A DNA stretch of 20,498 nt from a virus: positions 1 through 20,498 of IMG/VR virus record IMGVR_UViG_3300009034_004109, one strand, 5' to 3'. Positions 15,373 to 20,498 of the stretch are shown one piece after another. The first letter of the stretch is position 1; each line of letters begins with the position of its first letter. The notes beneath the pieces are model-generated. The model saw only the letters and a program-made list of their open reading frames with translations, made no database searches and was not told the origin of the DNA. The position numbers and the translations under genes were made by a program.

Positions 15373-15429
15373 TTATCTTAAACTTATCCCGGTTTTTAGG
15401 TACTTACTTATTATCAAATATGTTTTCAT
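15373..15429 (-). CDS. 18-aa micro-ORF
   Basis: The frame MKTYLIISKYLKTGISLR follows a good ribosome site (AAGGAAGGAAATAGA-ATG). Its ATG overlaps the TGA of the coiled-coil tail reconstructed upstream (ATGA). Its TAA overlaps the ribosome site of the next small gene. The packing suggests real translation, perhaps only as a coupling ORF. Confidence 0.35.
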   Translation of the reverse strand: MKTYLIISKYLKTGISLR

Positions 15430-15802
15430 TCTATTTCCTTCCTTTTTTGTTTTAATTGCTTTATTCTACTTTTTAAACTATCTAAATCACTTTCAATTAT
15501 TCTTTTACATTCTTCTAATATTCAATATATCCATCATCAATCCTATCTATTCCTATTCCCTTATAAGATTCTCTTGTAACGTCTTTCCATGTATTTCCAT
15601 GAACAACTATAACTCTTGAATTATCTGCATGTTTATATCCTAAAGATTTTATATAATTACAATATCCAGCAATAGAAATATTTTTTTCTTTATTTAGTAA
15701 ACAAGCATAATATATCTTTTCACATATTTCCTTTTGCAATTTTTTGTTTTTAAAAATATGCACACAATCATTATGAATCAAAATAGGTGTTAAAAATCCC
15801 AT
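15426..15802 (-). CDS. Common phage hypothetical protein, apparently frameshifted near its C-terminus
   Basis: The intact frame (15515-15802) gives 95 aa beginning MGFLTPILIHNDCVHIF. This start is typical of a widespread unnamed phage family (MGF.T...I.ND.LH...). It ends at TAG after DDGYIEY. Read one base back at TATTAG, the protein continues LEECKRIIESDLDSLKSRIK and a further Lys-rich stretch to a TGA at 15426, a clean coiled coil with no start codon of its own. The likely native product is about 125 aa. The missing base in a T run could be a sequence error, a mutation or a programmed -1 shift. Ribosome site TAAGGAG. Function of the family unknown to me. Confidence 0.55.
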
Positions 15803-15811
15803 ATTTTCTCC

Positions 15812-15874
15812 TTACCACTTTATAAAAGCAATTATTATAACAACAAAAAACACAATACCGATTAAAACACTCAT
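15812..15874 (-). CDS. 20-aa single-span membrane microprotein
   Basis: The frame MSVLIGIVFFVVIIIAFIKW is almost entirely one hydrophobic helix with a Lys-Trp end, the profile of a small inner-membrane peptide. An AAGAAG stretch lies upstream. Its TAA overlaps the TAAGGAG ribosome site of the next gene. Phages encode such peptides as holin- or toxin-like factors, but no specific claim can be made. It lies in the 112-base gap between the 270-aa and 95-aa genes. Confidence 0.5.
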   Translation of the reverse strand: MSVLIGIVFFVVIIIAFIKW

Positions 15875-15914
15875 TAAGCTTCTTTATTATTTTATTTAAA
15901 TCTTTCTTCATCTT

Positions 15915-16727
15915 TCACTCCCTTGTCTTATAAATTAATCCATCCTTATCATAATCCTTAGCAAGTAATACCAGAGAATGTATATTGTGTTTAAAATCTT
16001 GACCGCTCATACAATATCCTGCTTCCAAAACTCGAAATGTCTCACTATCTATCACTGAATTGAATTCTTGCCTCCCTATTCTCCAATCCGCAATTATCCT
16101 ATTACCAGTAATCGAATATTGTATAAGTTCGGCCCCTACCCTACGAAAAGCTAAAATCAATCTTCCATGCATTGTTTTTCTTAGCTTTTCGGCTTCCTGT
16201 TCTGCCTTCAATTCCTCAAGCTGCTGCTTTTCAAGTTCATAGAATAAACAAAGTGTTCTTAATTCAGGAGTAAGGCCTTTTAATCCCTTAATATCTCCAT
16301 CTGATTCTATTATATTTTTTACTGTATAGATGAATGAATCCCGGTAATTAGGTTGATAATAATAAAGTTTTCCATCTTCCCAAATTACCGCTATGATAGA
16401 TGAAAAAGAAGGACACATGTTTAAATAAATATCCGTCATTATTTCTCTGCCTGTCCTTCTTTTTCCCACATCAAAATTCTGAAAAATAAATTGTTCATTA
16501 AACACGTATCCTCTTATTGTATTTAATTTTTCTTTATAATCAATCATAACTGTTTGGCTTATTTTCCTACAATCATTTCCTTTTATTTCTACTTCATACC
16601 ATCCAGATTCAGAAAAAGATATATTATATTTTTTCCCTTTGTATTTAAAAGTACCACTTATAATAGGTACAATCGTATTTATAACATTTGCATATTTTTC
16701 TAAATTTATCAAACCGCTTCCCACCAT
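15915..16727 (-). CDS. Unknown protein coupled to Ro60 (270 aa)
   Basis: Not recognised. The N-terminal part is beta-rich (INTIVPIISGTFKYKGKKYN, then GWYEVEIKG). The middle has CPSFSSIIAVIWEDGKLYYY. Residues about 164-190 form a Glu/Lys coiled coil (LEKQQLEELKAEQEAEKLRK). The C-terminal segment (IADWRIGRQEFNSVIDSETF, then EAGYCMSGQDFKHNIHSL) looks conserved. The start lies inside the last codons of the Ro60 gene (19-base overlap) without a clear ribosome site, so the two proteins are probably made together. That makes this a candidate partner of the phage Ro60 particle, for example an RNA-handling or regulatory subunit. M1 could also be replaced by a later start. Confidence 0.6.
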   Translation of the reverse strand: MVGSGLINLEKYANVINTIVPIISGTFKYKGKKYNISFSESGWYEVEIKGNDCRKISQTVMIDYKEKLNTIRGYVFNEQFIFQNFDVGKRRTGREIMTDIYLNMCPSFSSIIAVIWEDGKLYYYQPNYRDSFIYTVKNIIESDGDIKGLKGLTPELRTLCLFYELEKQQLEELKAEQEAEKLRKTMHGRLILAFRRVGAELIQYSITGNRIIADWRIGRQEFNSVIDSETFRVLEAGYCMSGQDFKHNIHSLVLLAKDYDKDGLIYKTRE

Positions 16728-18277
16728 TCAGGTAATTTTAACAATGGTGTCTGCATAATCTCATCAATAATTGCAATTGCTCCTATTGCTGCTGTTTTAA
16801 TTGTCTGTACCACCAATGCTGATTCTATTAATGTCTCAGGTTTTATAATTGAAACTGGTATATCATTACGTGTAAATGCTTTAAATAAATCTCCATATTT
16901 CCCATTACCAAAATCAATAATTATAACAACTTTAGATTTTCCATATTCAATTATATATTTATTGATATTACCTCTATTATGTTCTTGATCCGTCACGTAT
17001 ATATCAACATCACAATTTAATTCCCGGGCTTTTTGATAACATGCTAAACAATCAGTCCATCCATCTGCTTTTATGCCGTAAAGTTTTTGCATAAAAGCAC
17101 CTTGTGTAAATGTATCCGGTTTTTCAAGTAAATATCCATTCTGATTAAAACATCCCCAATGAAAATTTTCTTTAGGATTTTTTACACATTCTGCAATTAT
17201 AGCGCCTTTCTCTTTTGCAAATTCTATCGCAGGTTGCATGGAAGAAGAAATATCTATATGGAGAAATATTTTACCTATTTCCCCAAACTCTTCTTTTCTT
17301 TTTTTAGATTTTGCTTTCTTTAATGCTTTTTCAACTTTTTCACTTGTTACTGTATTCATTCTCTCAACCCGGTTAAGCGCATCTTTGGCTATATTAAGCT
17401 TTTGCTCAAACAATTCTATAATTTCATTATGTCTCAACAATCCCTGTCTTTCAAATAAAGATTTTAAAATCACTGTTTGATTTCCTGTTGCTTGTTCAAG
17501 AATTGCCACAGCTATCACAGGAGATATCTTTTCAGGTAATGCACCCACGGCAACCATAGAATTTATCTTTTCTTTTCTGATCTTTTTTGCTATATCAATG
17601 TCTTTCATTCCCTTGAAAGACAAAGCCTGTTCTTTTTTGATTTCCCTACCGTCTTTCTGTTCCCATCTTAAAATCCCTGCCACTTCCATTGATGGTGCTA
17701 TTCTTGCCATTCTGTATAGATTCATCAATATTTTACGTAATCCTGCTTTCTTAATTCCTTTTACAATATATAAATTATTTTCTCGATATCTTAAATATTT
17801 TATTAAAGCTTTCTTTAAAGACTTAGGGAAGTGTGTACCTTCTCTATATTTATTACTATAAGCTATTTTAAGATTAGCTAATTGTATCACTCTTAATGCA
17901 AGTTTAGGTTCAAGCATTTGAAATCCTGCTTGTGTTATCATGCGTAAATTAGGTTTATTATATTCAGATTTTATTACTTTCCCTTCTTTGTTCGTTTCAA
18001 TGAATGGTGTGCCATCTGCATCCGATAAAGCATTTGCAAATACCGATACAACTTTCAAGTCTTTGCTGTCAAGTTTAGTAACTGCATAACTTGTAAAGTG
18101 AACAAGGAAATATGGATCTTTTTCAGCAAGATTTATAAATGTAGATATAATCGATTTGTATTTATCTAATTGCAATTTTCCTTTTGACCATAAATGTATA
18201 CATCCACTTGTAATTATTTCATATGCTTTAAATCTGTCATTATCATCCATGTAGGATAATTGAAATTCATTCATCAT
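16709..18277 (-). CDS. rsr: Ro60/Rsr homologue (TROVE + vWA domains)
   Basis: A 522-aa protein, close to the usual 520-540 aa of Ro60. Residues 1 to about 335 are the helical-repeat TROVE ring: DRFKAYEIITSGCIHLWSKG at the start, then LAEKDPYFLVHFTSYAV and the basic KSLKKALIKYLRYREN. Residues about 336-522 are a von Willebrand A domain. It has a complete metal site: DISSSM (D342, S344, S346), T408 in GWTD and D430 in VTDQEHN. Ro60 binds Y RNAs on its outer surface and misfolded RNA ends in its central hole. Bacterial Rsr works with exoribonucleases such as PNPase. Here the gene lies directly downstream of Y-RNA-like elements. A tandem ATGATG start follows an AAGGAAG site. Confidence 0.93.
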   Translation of the reverse strand: MMNEFQLSYMDDNDRFKAYEIITSGCIHLWSKGKLQLDKYKSIISTFINLAEKDPYFLVHFTSYAVTKLDSKDLKVVSVFANALSDADGTPFIETNKEGKVIKSEYNKPNLRMITQAGFQMLEPKLALRVIQLANLKIAYSNKYREGTHFPKSLKKALIKYLRYRENNLYIVKGIKKAGLRKILMNLYRMARIAPSMEVAGILRWEQKDGREIKKEQALSFKGMKDIDIAKKIRKEKINSMVAVGALPEKISPVIAVAILEQATGNQTVILKSLFERQGLLRHNEIIELFEQKLNIAKDALNRVERMNTVTSEKVEKALKKAKSKKRKEEFGEIGKIFLHIDISSSMQPAIEFAKEKGAIIAECVKNPKENFHWGCFNQNGYLLEKPDTFTQGAFMQKLYGIKADGWTDCLACYQKARELNCDVDIYVTDQEHNRGNINKYIIEYGKSKVVIIIDFGNGKYGDLFKAFTRNDIPVSIIKPETLIESALVVQTIKTAAIGAIAIIDEIMQTPLLKLPEWWEAV

Positions 18278-18305
18278 TCTTTTCTTCCTTTCTCTATAAT
18301 AAAAT

Positions 18306-18385
18306 AGCGGTTCAAGTTAAATAAGCATATCATGCTAAATTGATTTACAGTCAATATGCTTGTAAGCCTATTCTGTGGAACCGCT
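18306..18385 (-). ncRNA. Y-RNA-like element A, upstream of Ro60
   Basis: Minus-strand RNA with an 8-bp closing stem AGCGGUUC/GAACCGCU, a bulged C, then AAUAGGC/GCUUAUU with one G-U pair. It carries the shared signatures UUCCA, UUACAAGC and ACUUGAA, matching the form of Ro60 sites in Y RNAs. The loop holds AUUGA-CUGUAAA-UCAAU (18339-18355), whose loop is identical in type to a tRNA-Tyr(GUA) anticodon loop, and a second small AGCAU-GAU-AUGCU hairpin. The stem is followed by UAUUUUAUUAU, so it may also cause partial termination. It ends about 30 bases before the Ro60 start and could bind Ro60 as an autoregulatory element. Confidence 0.75.
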
Positions 18386-18398
18386 TATTATTTTGCAT

Positions 18399-18665
18399 TT
18401 ATCCAGCAGTTGAATTTGGAAAACAAAATATATTTTGATTATCAACTGCTTTACGTACTTTGTATAACCCGGTTATATCAATATCTTTTTGTTCCTGAAC
18501 AATCGGTATGACTTTATCCATTATCTCGTTTTCTGAAGAATCAAAAGTCAAATCTAATGAAGCATAATCAAGTTGTATTTCTTCTCCTTCAATTACTATA
18601 AATAGTTTATTTTTTACTGAATCATTTAAATTAAGCGGAATGACATTTGAATTTATATCAGACAT
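18399..18665 (-). CDS. Small acidic protein within the Y-RNA array (88 aa)
   Basis: Not recognised. A beta-type N-terminal half (NKLFIVIEGEEIQLDYASLD) and an acidic helix (SSENEIMDKVIPIVQEQKDI) are followed by a C-terminus YKVRKAVDNQNIFCFPNST-AG. The size, early beta hairpin and short flexible Gly-ending tail loosely resemble small ubiquitin-like proteins, but the resemblance is weak and not a call. It has a clear AAAAGGAG ribosome site. It lies between Y-RNA elements B and A and upstream of Ro60, so it is likely on the same transcript and may belong to the same system. Confidence 0.6.
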   Translation of the reverse strand: MSDINSNVIPLNLNDSVKNKLFIVIEGEEIQLDYASLDLTFDSSENEIMDKVIPIVQEQKDIDITGLYKVRKAVDNQNIFCFPNSTAG

Positions 18666-18687
18666 ATTATTCTCCTTTTCTATAAAT

Positions 18688-18790
18688 AAATAAGTTCAAG
18701 TGAATTTGATTGTTTTACTTATGATAGACTGTCTTACGCCCTACAGTCTGGAGGGTTATGCTTGTAAATCAAATCCGTTGGAACTTATCT
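18688..18790 (-). ncRNA. Y-RNA-like element B
   Basis: Closing stem AGAUAAGUUC/GAACUUAUUU (10 pairs, one G-U), bulged C, internal loop, then an AUUUGAUU/AAUCAAAU helix of 8 pairs. It has the shared UUCCA, UUACAAGC and ACUUGAA boxes. The loop carries one strong hairpin, AGACUGU, a 10-base loop and ACAGUCU (7 pairs). Its 5' end lies one base past the tRNA-Arg discriminator, so 3' processing of the tRNA would also free this RNA. Confidence 0.78.
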
Positions 18791-18791
18791 A

Positions 18792-18928
18792 CGGGGCGAG
18801 AAGGATTCGAACCTCCACATAAGCTTGTAAAATAATTTAGTGGAACTATTATATAATAGTTCAAGTTAAATTATTTTCTGCAAAATACAGTTCCGTATAC
18901 TGCTACCCTTCCATTGGGTAATCGCCCC
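18792..18928 (-). tRNA. tRNA-Arg(ACG) with a Y-RNA stem in its variable region
   Basis: On the minus strand all parts of a class I tRNA are present. Acceptor is GGGGCGA/UCGCCCC (7 perfect pairs, discriminator G). D arm is ACCC-AAUGGAA-GGGU. Anticodon arm is GCAGU-AUACGGA-ACUGU with anticodon ACG. T arm is GGAGG-UUCGAAU-CCUUC. Instead of about 5 bases, the variable region is 70 bases (18817-18886). It holds a long hairpin with the Ro60-site boxes in permuted order: ACUUGAA first, UUCCA second, then UUACAAGC. No CCA is encoded. It could be a charged tRNA tethered to Ro60, or a Y RNA built on a tRNA. An intron is unlikely, as the insert is not in the anticodon loop. Confidence 0.88.
18829..18877 (-). 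ncRNA. Permuted Ro60-binding stem (element C) inside tRNA-Arg
   Basis: Minus-strand hairpin: AAAAUAAUUUA pairs with UAAAUUAUUUU (11 pairs), then an asymmetric ACUU/CAC internal loop, then the palindrome whose DNA is GAACTATTATATAATAGTTC. The boxes and spacing match elements A, B, D and E. Here the end that is open in the other four is closed by a short loop, and the usual loop position is occupied by the tRNA. Confidence 0.8.
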
Positions 18929-18938
18929 AATATATATA

Positions 18939-19030
18939 AACCAGGTTCAAGTTATAGTAAGCGTTTCAGTTACGCCCAATCATCATGTGAATGGGAATTT
19001 GCTTGTAAGCTTACCTAATGGAACCCGGTT
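18939..19030 (-). ncRNA. Y-RNA-like element D
   Basis: Closing stem AACCGGGUUC/GAACCUGGUU (10 pairs, one G-U), bulged C, then GUAAGC/GCUUAC. UUCCA, UUACAAGC and ACUUGAA boxes are present. The loop has two arms: CCCA-U-UCA-CAUGA-UGA-U-UGGG, and GCGU-AACUGAA-ACGC with a 7-base loop like a T arm. Two arms within a Y stem recall the tRNA-like module of bacterial YrlA RNAs. It lies between tRNA-Arg and element E. Confidence 0.78.
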
Positions 19031-19043
19031 AATTTACAATATA

Positions 19044-19173
19044 GAGTGATTCAAGTTTATAAGACACATCATTTGCTGCAAAGACGGGTTTGAACCATCG
19101 ACCTATAGTTTATGAAACTATTGCTCTAACCACTGAGCTAATCTGCATGTAAGTCTCATAGTTGGAATCACTC
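19044..19173 (-). ncRNA. Y-RNA-like element E enclosing a tRNA
   Basis: Closing stem GAGUGAUUC/GAAUCACUC (9 perfect pairs), bulged C, A-A paired with U-U, a small internal loop, then AUGAGAC/GUCUUAU (7 pairs, one G-U). It has UUCCA, UUACAUGC (one change from the other copies) and ACUUGAA boxes. The loop is a nearly complete tRNA with anticodon CAU. It is the first element after the promoter. Confidence 0.8.
19076..19148 (-). tRNA. tRNA with CAU anticodon nested in Y-RNA element E
   Basis: Minus strand: D arm GCUC-AGUGGUUA-GAGC, anticodon arm AUAGU-UUCAUAA-ACUAU (anticodon CAU), variable AGGUC and T arm GAUGG-UUCAAAC-CCGUC are all canonical. The acceptor is odd. UGCAGA/UUUGCA gives six pairs, the 1-72 pair would be A against G, and three bases (UUA) rather than two link the acceptor to the D arm. 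CCA is not encoded. It could be tRNA-Met, a tRNA-Ile read through lysidine modification, or a non-charged tRNA mimic used by Ro60. It lacks the three G-C pairs of an initiator anticodon stem. Confidence 0.72.
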
Positions 19174-19188
19174 ATTATTCTACTCCTC

Positions 19189-19243
19189 GCTCGGAAAGTA
19201 TAGGTTGAGAAATAGAATTGTTTCAATATTAGGCTTTCCGAGC
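19189..19243 (-). ncRNA. 5' hairpin of the RNA-array transcript
   Basis: GCUCGGAAAG and CUUUCCGAGC form ten perfect pairs around a 35-base loop that contains AUUG-AAA-CAAU. It starts about five bases after the predicted transcription start. It lacks the Y boxes. It may protect the 5' end or be a processing signal. Confidence 0.6.
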
Positions 19244-19254
19244 TTCATGTACAT

Positions 19255-19283
19255 AGTATCGCAAAAAAAATCATTTATGTCAA
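19255..19283 (-). promoter_or_regulatory. Promoter of the Y-RNA/tRNA/Ro60 array
   Basis: Minus strand: perfect -35 TTGACA (19278-19283), 17-base spacer, TGC extension and -10 GATACT (19255-19260). Start predicted near 19248, just before the 5' hairpin. It lies in the gap after terminase, so the RNA array can be expressed independently of it. The stretch 19284-19328 is A/T-rich with nothing else I can support. Confidence 0.78.
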
Positions 19284-19328
19284 TACTTTTATAGAAAAAT
19301 TAAAAAAATATTTAAAAAGTGTCACAAC

Positions 19329-20498
19329 TTATTTTAAGATAAAATGACCACCTGTATTTATATTATTGTCCATGAGCCACCCATGAATGGCATAACGTGA
19401 AGCATCACTATTTTTAACAAGTATATTATTTGCAAAGTATTCATGAGCATTCTCAACAGAAATACTATATACTTTTTTCATTCCTTTGTATTTCATATTG
19501 TCACATGTAGTATATCCATGTATTCCATTTATGATAATATAAAATTGATCATACATTTGAAATGTATTAATTTCTTTATATTTATTTTCATTTATACAAT
19601 AAAATTTATGATTATTTGTACAAATTATTTTATTTGTACCAATTTCATATTCAAATACATCTTTTATTCCTGTCATATATTTATTATAAACTCTTTTATA
19701 TCCCTGTCTAGTTAAAACCATATCTCCTATTTTTATATTTTTTATCTTAACCTGTCCCTTATCAGTCAATATCAATGTATCACCAGCTAAACATTCGTGA
19801 TCATTCTCTTTTACATGGTTCCCATACAGAAAACCTTGACCGCTTGGATCTTCTTGATTAGTAAGATTTACCATACTCTGGAATGTATGTTTACATTTTA
19901 CGTCAAAAAACAATTCACAACTATTCACACTCGAATCTCCGGCCCCAATTTCTTTGTATGCAGGTTTTGCTGCATATCCTGCATTTTCAAGTACTTTTAT
20001 TCTGTCCGGTTCGTGATCACAATAGCAAATATGATTCTCTTGTTTTATTCCATATATTTTGTCAAGTATTTTTACCAGATCTTCTGTTATTCCATCTAAT
20101 ATTATAATTTCATGAATACAATATGCTTGCACAATTTTTTTTGTTCTCTTAAATCCCCATACAATCGCACACATATAATAACCCCAGTCTATCCCTACTG
20201 CAATATCATCATAGAAATGATATATATTTTTTTCACATTCTATTTTATTTTTTTCTTTGACATTTTTATAGACTGCCCCTGGAAGATATGTCCATTCACC
20301 CTTAAAAAATCTTGCCTGTTTATCTTTTGGTAATTTCATTAATATATTTTCAATATATCCAGGTGGTAAATTTTCTTTATTATCATCCGGTAAGAACTTT
20401 AATACTCCTCTACTTTCAATTTTATCTATATAGAATTCTTTAAATAAATAATGATAAGGTTGTCGTGGATTACAATCATAAATTATAAAATTAGAAAA
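19329..20498 (-). CDS. Terminase large subunit, C-terminal part, with intein
   Basis: The frame runs off the right edge, so the N-terminal ATPase half is outside; the ATG at 20337-20339 is internal. What is seen is the motor-nuclease linker (CNPRQPYHYLFKEF, then LPKDKQARFFKGEW). The RuvC-like nuclease follows: VGIDWG with the first Asp, DHEPDR as second acidic motif, and after splicing NDHE-SDASRYAIHGW with the third. The enzyme cuts concatemeric phage DNA and pumps it through the portal. An intein interrupts the last motif, so splicing is required for nuclease activity. The short C-terminus ends in GGHFILK. The pattern fits a PBSX/T4-like terminase. Confidence 0.88.
   Translation of the reverse strand, partial: FSNFIIYDCNPRQPYHYLFKEFYIDKIESRGVLKFLPDDNKENLPPGYIENILMKLPKDKQARFFKGEWTYLPGAVYKNVKEKNKIECEKNIYHFYDDIAVGIDWGYYMCAIVWGFKRTKKIVQAYCIHEIIILDGITEDLVKILDKIYGIKQENHICYCDHEPDRIKVLENAGYAAKPAYKEIGAGDSSVNSCELFFDVKCKHTFQSMVNLTNQEDPSGQGFLYGNHVKENDHECLAGDTLILTDKGQVKIKNIKIGDMVLTRQGYKRVYNKYMTGIKDVFEYEIGTNKIICTNNHKFYCINENKYKEINTFQMYDQFYIIINGIHGYTTCDNMKYKGMKKVYSISVENAHEYFANNILVKNSDASRYAIHGWLMDNNINTGGHFILK
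19410..19793 (-). other. Mini-intein in the terminase nuclease motif (128 aa)
   Basis: The segment begins CLAGDTLILTDKG (block A, Cys1), has CTNNH (block B, TxxH) at about residues 58-62, and ends VYSISVENAHEYFANNILVK-N (blocks F and G). Ser is the first extein residue (SDASRYA). Removing it restores the terminase motif. There is no homing-endonuclease domain. The penultimate residue is Lys instead of the usual His, a deviation seen in some inteins that still splice. Confidence 0.88.

Noticed and set aside
15770-15911. 46-aa ORF starting MKKDLNKIIKKLNE at 15911
   Set aside because: It has a fair ribosome site, but after about 14 codons it runs out of frame across the membrane peptide and the 95-aa gene with an unlikely Cys-rich sequence. 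Only the first part could be real.
18306-18385. A complete tRNA-Tyr in element A
   Set aside because: Only an anticodon-like arm is present; there is no acceptor, D or T arm.
18817-18886. Group I or tRNA intron in tRNA-Arg
   Set aside because: The insert is in the variable region, not the anticodon loop. At 70 bases it is too short for a group I intron, and it carries the same boxes as the free Y-like elements.
18306-19173. CRISPR-like array of repeats
   Set aside because: The repeated units are two separated boxes that pair to each other, with variable stems between. There are no uniform repeats with fixed-length spacers.
19189-19243. A sixth Y RNA at the 5' hairpin
   Set aside because: The stem is strong, but none of the UUCCA, UUACAAGC or ACUUGAA boxes is present.

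Overview
The window is an AT-rich (about 30% GC by eye) piece of a tailed-phage or prophage genome. Every gene I can support lies on the minus strand, so it reads right to left. Terminase, portal, protease/scaffold, capsid, decoration, neck and Mu gpF-like minor head proteins form a packaging and head module. Frequent Shine-Dalgarno (SD) sequences of the AGGAGG type and TTGACA-17-TAAAAT-like promoters suggest a low-GC host with standard sigma-70-type transcription, possibly a Firmicute; the host cannot be fixed from this window.

Layout in transcription order. (1) 20498-19329: C-terminal part of the large terminase, interrupted at its nuclease active site by a 128-residue mini-intein. (2) 19283-18306: a strong promoter, a 5' hairpin and a structured-RNA region. 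Five copies of one stem motif (UUCCA on the 5' strand, ACUUGAA on the 3' strand, bulged C) are interleaved with tRNA sequences. (3) 18277-16709: a Ro60/Rsr (TROVE plus vWA) gene, followed by an overlapping 270-aa gene. The repeated RNA stem has the form of the Ro60-binding site of Y RNAs, so this is a phage Ro60 ribonucleoprotein locus with at least four Y-RNA-like RNAs. It also has a tRNA-Arg(ACG) carrying a Y stem in its variable region, and a tRNA with a CAU anticodon inside a Y-RNA loop. A small gene of 88 aa sits inside the RNA array. (4) 15914-14637: small genes and micro-ORFs, two of which look broken by single-base frameshifts. (5) 14672-13148: a near-leaderless promoter and the portal. 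(6) 13155-7693: small genes, a methyltransferase-like protein, decoration proteins, a protease/scaffold fusion and the putative major capsid protein with a clear terminator. (7) 7625-6910: a promoter, micro-ORFs, a small CxxC protein, a decayed gene and a duplicated leader. (8) 6909-1: a fibre-like protein, small tail or neck genes, a protein made of ten exact-length 9-residue repeats, a head-tail connector candidate, a Mu gpF-like minor head protein, a DUF115-like/glycosyltransferase fusion and one coiled-coil protein.

The most notable system is the Ro60/Y-RNA/tRNA array between terminase and portal. Ro60 proteins bind Y RNAs and misfolded RNAs, and some bacterial Y RNAs (YrlA) mimic tRNA. 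Here the mimicry appears literal, with tRNA bodies joined to the Ro60-binding stem in two different topologies.
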